DNA of 64,000 nt from Isoetes taiwanensis. Taxonomy: Eukaryota; Streptophyta; Lycopodiopsida; Isoetales; Isoetaceae. The notes below the pieces were generated by a model. The model ran no database searches. It was not told the origin of the DNA and saw nothing but the letters and a program-made list of their open reading frames with translations. This document shows positions 61,300-64,000 of the stretch, piece by piece. The position numbers and the translations under genes are program-made. How positions within the stretch are numbered: position 1 is the first letter of the stretch; the number at the start of each line of letters is the position of its first letter. Where the stretch lies: the NCBI GenBank assembly GCA_021234155.1, contig JAJEKV010000012.1:10652948-10716947 (forward strand), written 5' to 3'.

Positions 61300-62551
61300 C
61301 CATCATCCGGCACCGCCTTCCCTCATTCACTTACCCGAGTGAGGTGAGTGGAAGTGCTTCCGATCTTATAAGTATTTGGGCATTGAGTTTCTACTACCAC
61401 CTTGGGATGCATCCATCGAGATTCTGGTCGCTGCGAGGGCTGGAAAGCCACGTATGCAATACAAAATTGATCCTGAAGGCAGAGCTAGCCATGGGGTCAC
61501 CCAGGGCACACTTGTTGAGGGCCTTGGTTGAGCGGTCCTCCCTCATGGGGGCGAGAAGTGTGAGGGGCAGGTGTTATCCCTCACCACTTGGAGCGATCTA
61601 GGCGGTGCAGGCTTTCCTTCCGTGAAATCCACGGTCCCATGTCGAGATCTTTTGCTCCGGGCTTGGCTTTCCTTCCATTCTGTTTTGCTTGTTTGGGCGT
61701 CCATTATTTACTGCTTCGGTGGTGGCTGTGGATGGCTTGGCTGCTGGCCTTGCTTTTGGTGGTGGCGTGGGCCCTTGGGGCTCAGAGCTGTGGAAGACAA
61801 GCAAGCCGATTGGTTCTGCCAAGCTGTGGAATTAATGGGCTGCGGGATGTGGACCCGGTGCCTGCCAGGAAGGCAGCTGACGCCCGGAAGCGTGCTTGGA
61901 TGCTTTGGCTGCGGCCCGAAGCTTTGGGATGCAAGGTACGGCGTCGCATGTCAGGGTGTGGAATTATGGAGCTTGTCGGGGTTAATCCCATTGCTCCGCG
62001 AAGGGGGCCCGCACCTGCCCGTCACCCCACTTCCATGAAAAGCGGGGTGATTGCTTTCCATTACGCCTTGGGTGCACACCACCTCGCATTAGAGGCAGGG
62101 GAGATGGGTCGGAGCGTGAGGGGCCAGTGTCAATGCATCAGCGAGCCATTGAGGATGAAAGTCAGCTCCTCGGGCAATGCGGCGTCTGGCATATCGGGCT
62201 CGGTATGCTCGGTTAGTTCTTATCGGGCCTTGCGGGCTCGCGAGCGGCCTGCGTAGGCTTGTTGGGATCGTGCCTCAGGAGGTAATATGTCACCGGGCTC
62301 GGTTATGCCCCCATGTCGGAGCCATTAACCTCGGTTGTACTTGTGATTATGTATATAATGGGTATGTGACATCCTTATTGCTACTAAGGTTTTCCCGAAA
62401 CCCTTGAGTGAGGGGTTTTTAATCGATAGTATCGCTGTGCTCTCTCTTTATTACTTGGGTTCCATAGGCGGAGTTGGTCTCAGGTGGACTGATAAAATCA
62501 TATTCTATTCTATTCTATTCTATTCTATTCTATTCTATTCTATTCTATTCT
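61300..62551 (+). mobile_element. LINE-C fragment, copy B, ending in (ATTCT)10
   Basis: Counterpart of 46745-48015: a SYKYLG-like motif near 61370, longer but still broken C-terminal frames (61571-62256), the same 3' untranslated landmarks, and ten ATTCT units at 62502-62551. It was inserted before the duplication, since both copies share the junctions. Confidence 0.75.
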
Positions 62552-63917
62552 CATTAATAGATGGCTATGGCTTATGTTTCTATGTGCTTTTGTCATACAA
62601 TTTTGCTGCAGTTGGTATATGGAATTATCTATAGAAGCTACAAATTGATAGAGGAACATAACATCAAAGAATTACATTTTTTGTATGAATAAAGATGATA
62701 TACAACATTTCTTTCTCAACATGTACCAAATTCAGAATTAGAACAATTATATGTCGAGCTTGGAAGAATTGAATAGCTAGAGAAAGAATGTTGCATGAAC
62801 AATTGCAACAACCATGTAGAAACATCGATGCAAGATTCTGGAAGCCATACCATATTAAATTCATCATAATATTGCAATATAGCACATATGAATAGTTACA
62901 ATTTTATCACGGTGATGAAGGTTTTGTATACCCATATCAAGGTAATATATCATACACTAAGGTTGATTCCACCGGAGCCTCCAGCGCATATATTGATGAG
63001 GCTCTTTAGACTGCGACAATAGCTTGCTCTGCTGAAACTTCACGATGGCATCTTTTTCACGCCTTTACCATCTGGAGTTCCTTCCATCAGGATTACGCCA
63101 TTAAGGACTCTGAGAGAAGTTTGAAAATATACGCTATAATACCATGCTTTCGTTAAGAAGCGTTGCACTTAAAACACAATATGCTGAAACTGATAAGTTA
63201 TAAATAATATTTAGCTTCAGCAGGTGCTTTCGTGGAAACTCAGATATTACACTTCTTTGAAGGCCTATTCCCATTAAGCGGTCGCGCATCATTATGTCGA
63301 GGAAAATGAGTGAGCAATGCTTTGGCGTAAAATCAAGTGTAATTACCTTGAGTACAAATGCCATTAAACTACGTCGTAGTTCGGATAAGCGATGGTAACA
63401 CATCCACGGAATAACGCACTTATAAGGTGTATGGCATAAGGTGTGAACTACGCCCGATTTTAGAAGGAATGGAACTACTCGAGGGGATAAAGGCCCAATA
63501 GAGCCTTCATTGATTATGTCGATTTCCCAAACTTGACTTCACGATCTTTAACTAAACTGAGTGTACCTTAGCGGGGTATTTTTAAAGCCTATATTTTTAT
63601 AGGGCCGAAACAAAACTGACTCGGCCATGTAGAGATAAATAACTTGGTAGTTTGGCGATATTTTGCCGCTAAGCACTTCAAGATGGAAATTAGAGATTTA
63701 CCCGAAGCTATGATGTTTTTATTTTGCTACGGTAACAAATTGGCTCACGAACCAAAGGTTGTGATTAAGATAAGGAACCCCATGTGGTGAAACCACGGCG
63801 TTGGCTGCAACCACCACAGGCATCTTCTCCAAATAATACGTTTCAAATTGCTTTGGATCCATGAGTCTTATCATCTGGGATTCACTTAGCCTTCATCGGG
63901 ATATTACCATTACATTG

Positions 63918-64000
63918 TTACGATTACGATTGTTGTTGTTGTTATCTAACGTTGTTGATTTTGTTGTTGCGTTGTTGTTGTTGTTGTTGTTGCGTTTTGG
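63918..64000. repeat. TTG/GTT-rich microsatellite at window end
   Basis: An imperfect (TTG)n tract begins after ATTACCATTACATTG and runs off the window. It starts where copy B loses similarity to copy A, so it may be the tail or internal repeat of another insertion. Confidence 0.7.

Larger units (their letters stand above)
53106..63897 (+). repeat. 6.77-kb direct duplication, copy B, split by a 4-kb insertion
   Basis: Colinear with 42620-49385. Removing the 54926-58937 insertion and its extra 8-bp target copy leaves 6.77 kb, equal to copy A. Right of 63897 the sequence departs into a TTG-rich tract and the window ends. Confidence 0.92.

Noticed and set aside
1-64000. Loss of CAG/CTG explained only by 5-methylcytosine deamination
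   Set aside because: Deamination would leave TAG/CTA and deplete CG. Here CG-containing indels appear, and both duplicate copies differ at the same contexts. Some true decay (for example R-stop-G in LINE-B) may coexist.

Overview
The window looks like nuclear DNA of a land plant. The support is a pyruvate decarboxylase gene with six GT-AG introns, decayed PPR genes of the organellar RNA-binding type, plant-style LINEs, a Ty3-like LTR, Helitron 3' ends and many small inverted-repeat elements. The lineage is not certain. Short introns and repeat-rich flanks full of PPR debris would suit a fern, lycophyte or another non-model plant. Only two protein genes look intact. They lie tail to tail at 21.6-25.6 kb: a complete pyruvate decarboxylase gene (+) and an intronless RarA/WRNIP1-like AAA+ gene (-) whose Walker B and arginine-finger residues are replaced.

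Layout. 0-3 kb: a decayed LINE (RT active site YSND). 3.0-3.3 kb: a dispersed 285-bp repeat, ending exactly at a minus-strand Helitron 3' terminus; a second copy at 19.9-20.16 kb preserves the uninterrupted A|T site. 5.1-5.5 kb: a PPR remnant. 6.5-10.8 kb: a second LINE (endonuclease, RT with YADD, C-terminal region). 13.7-17.2 kb: two related terminal-inverted-repeat elements and a palindrome-rich tandem duplication. 18.1-19.7 kb: a reverse-oriented LTR with RY boxes upstream of its TATA box. 20.6 kb: a foldback element with perfect 32-bp arms. 21.3-25.9 kb: the gene island. 30.7-34.6 kb: a PPR pseudogene with an internal 1.45-kb tandem duplication. 38.8-39.3 kb: a LINE 3' end with a pentanucleotide tail. 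41.5 kb: a clean Helitron 3' end and a GC-rich palindrome.

The right third is dominated by a 6.77-kb direct duplication (copy A 42.62-49.39 kb, copy B 53.11-63.90 kb). Copy B is split by a 4.01-kb insertion flanked by an 8-bp near-identical target duplication; the empty site is present in copy A. Each copy carries a LINE fragment ending in an identical (ATTCT)10 tail.

A further pattern crosses the window. CAG/CTG trinucleotides look damaged in repeats and pseudogenes, often replaced by CG-containing indels, while the gene island keeps them. Since CAG/CTG is a CHG methylation context, the likeliest reading is a systematic long-read consensus error at methylated sites. Many frameshifts in repeats may therefore not be biological, and the divergence between copies A and B is probably overstated.
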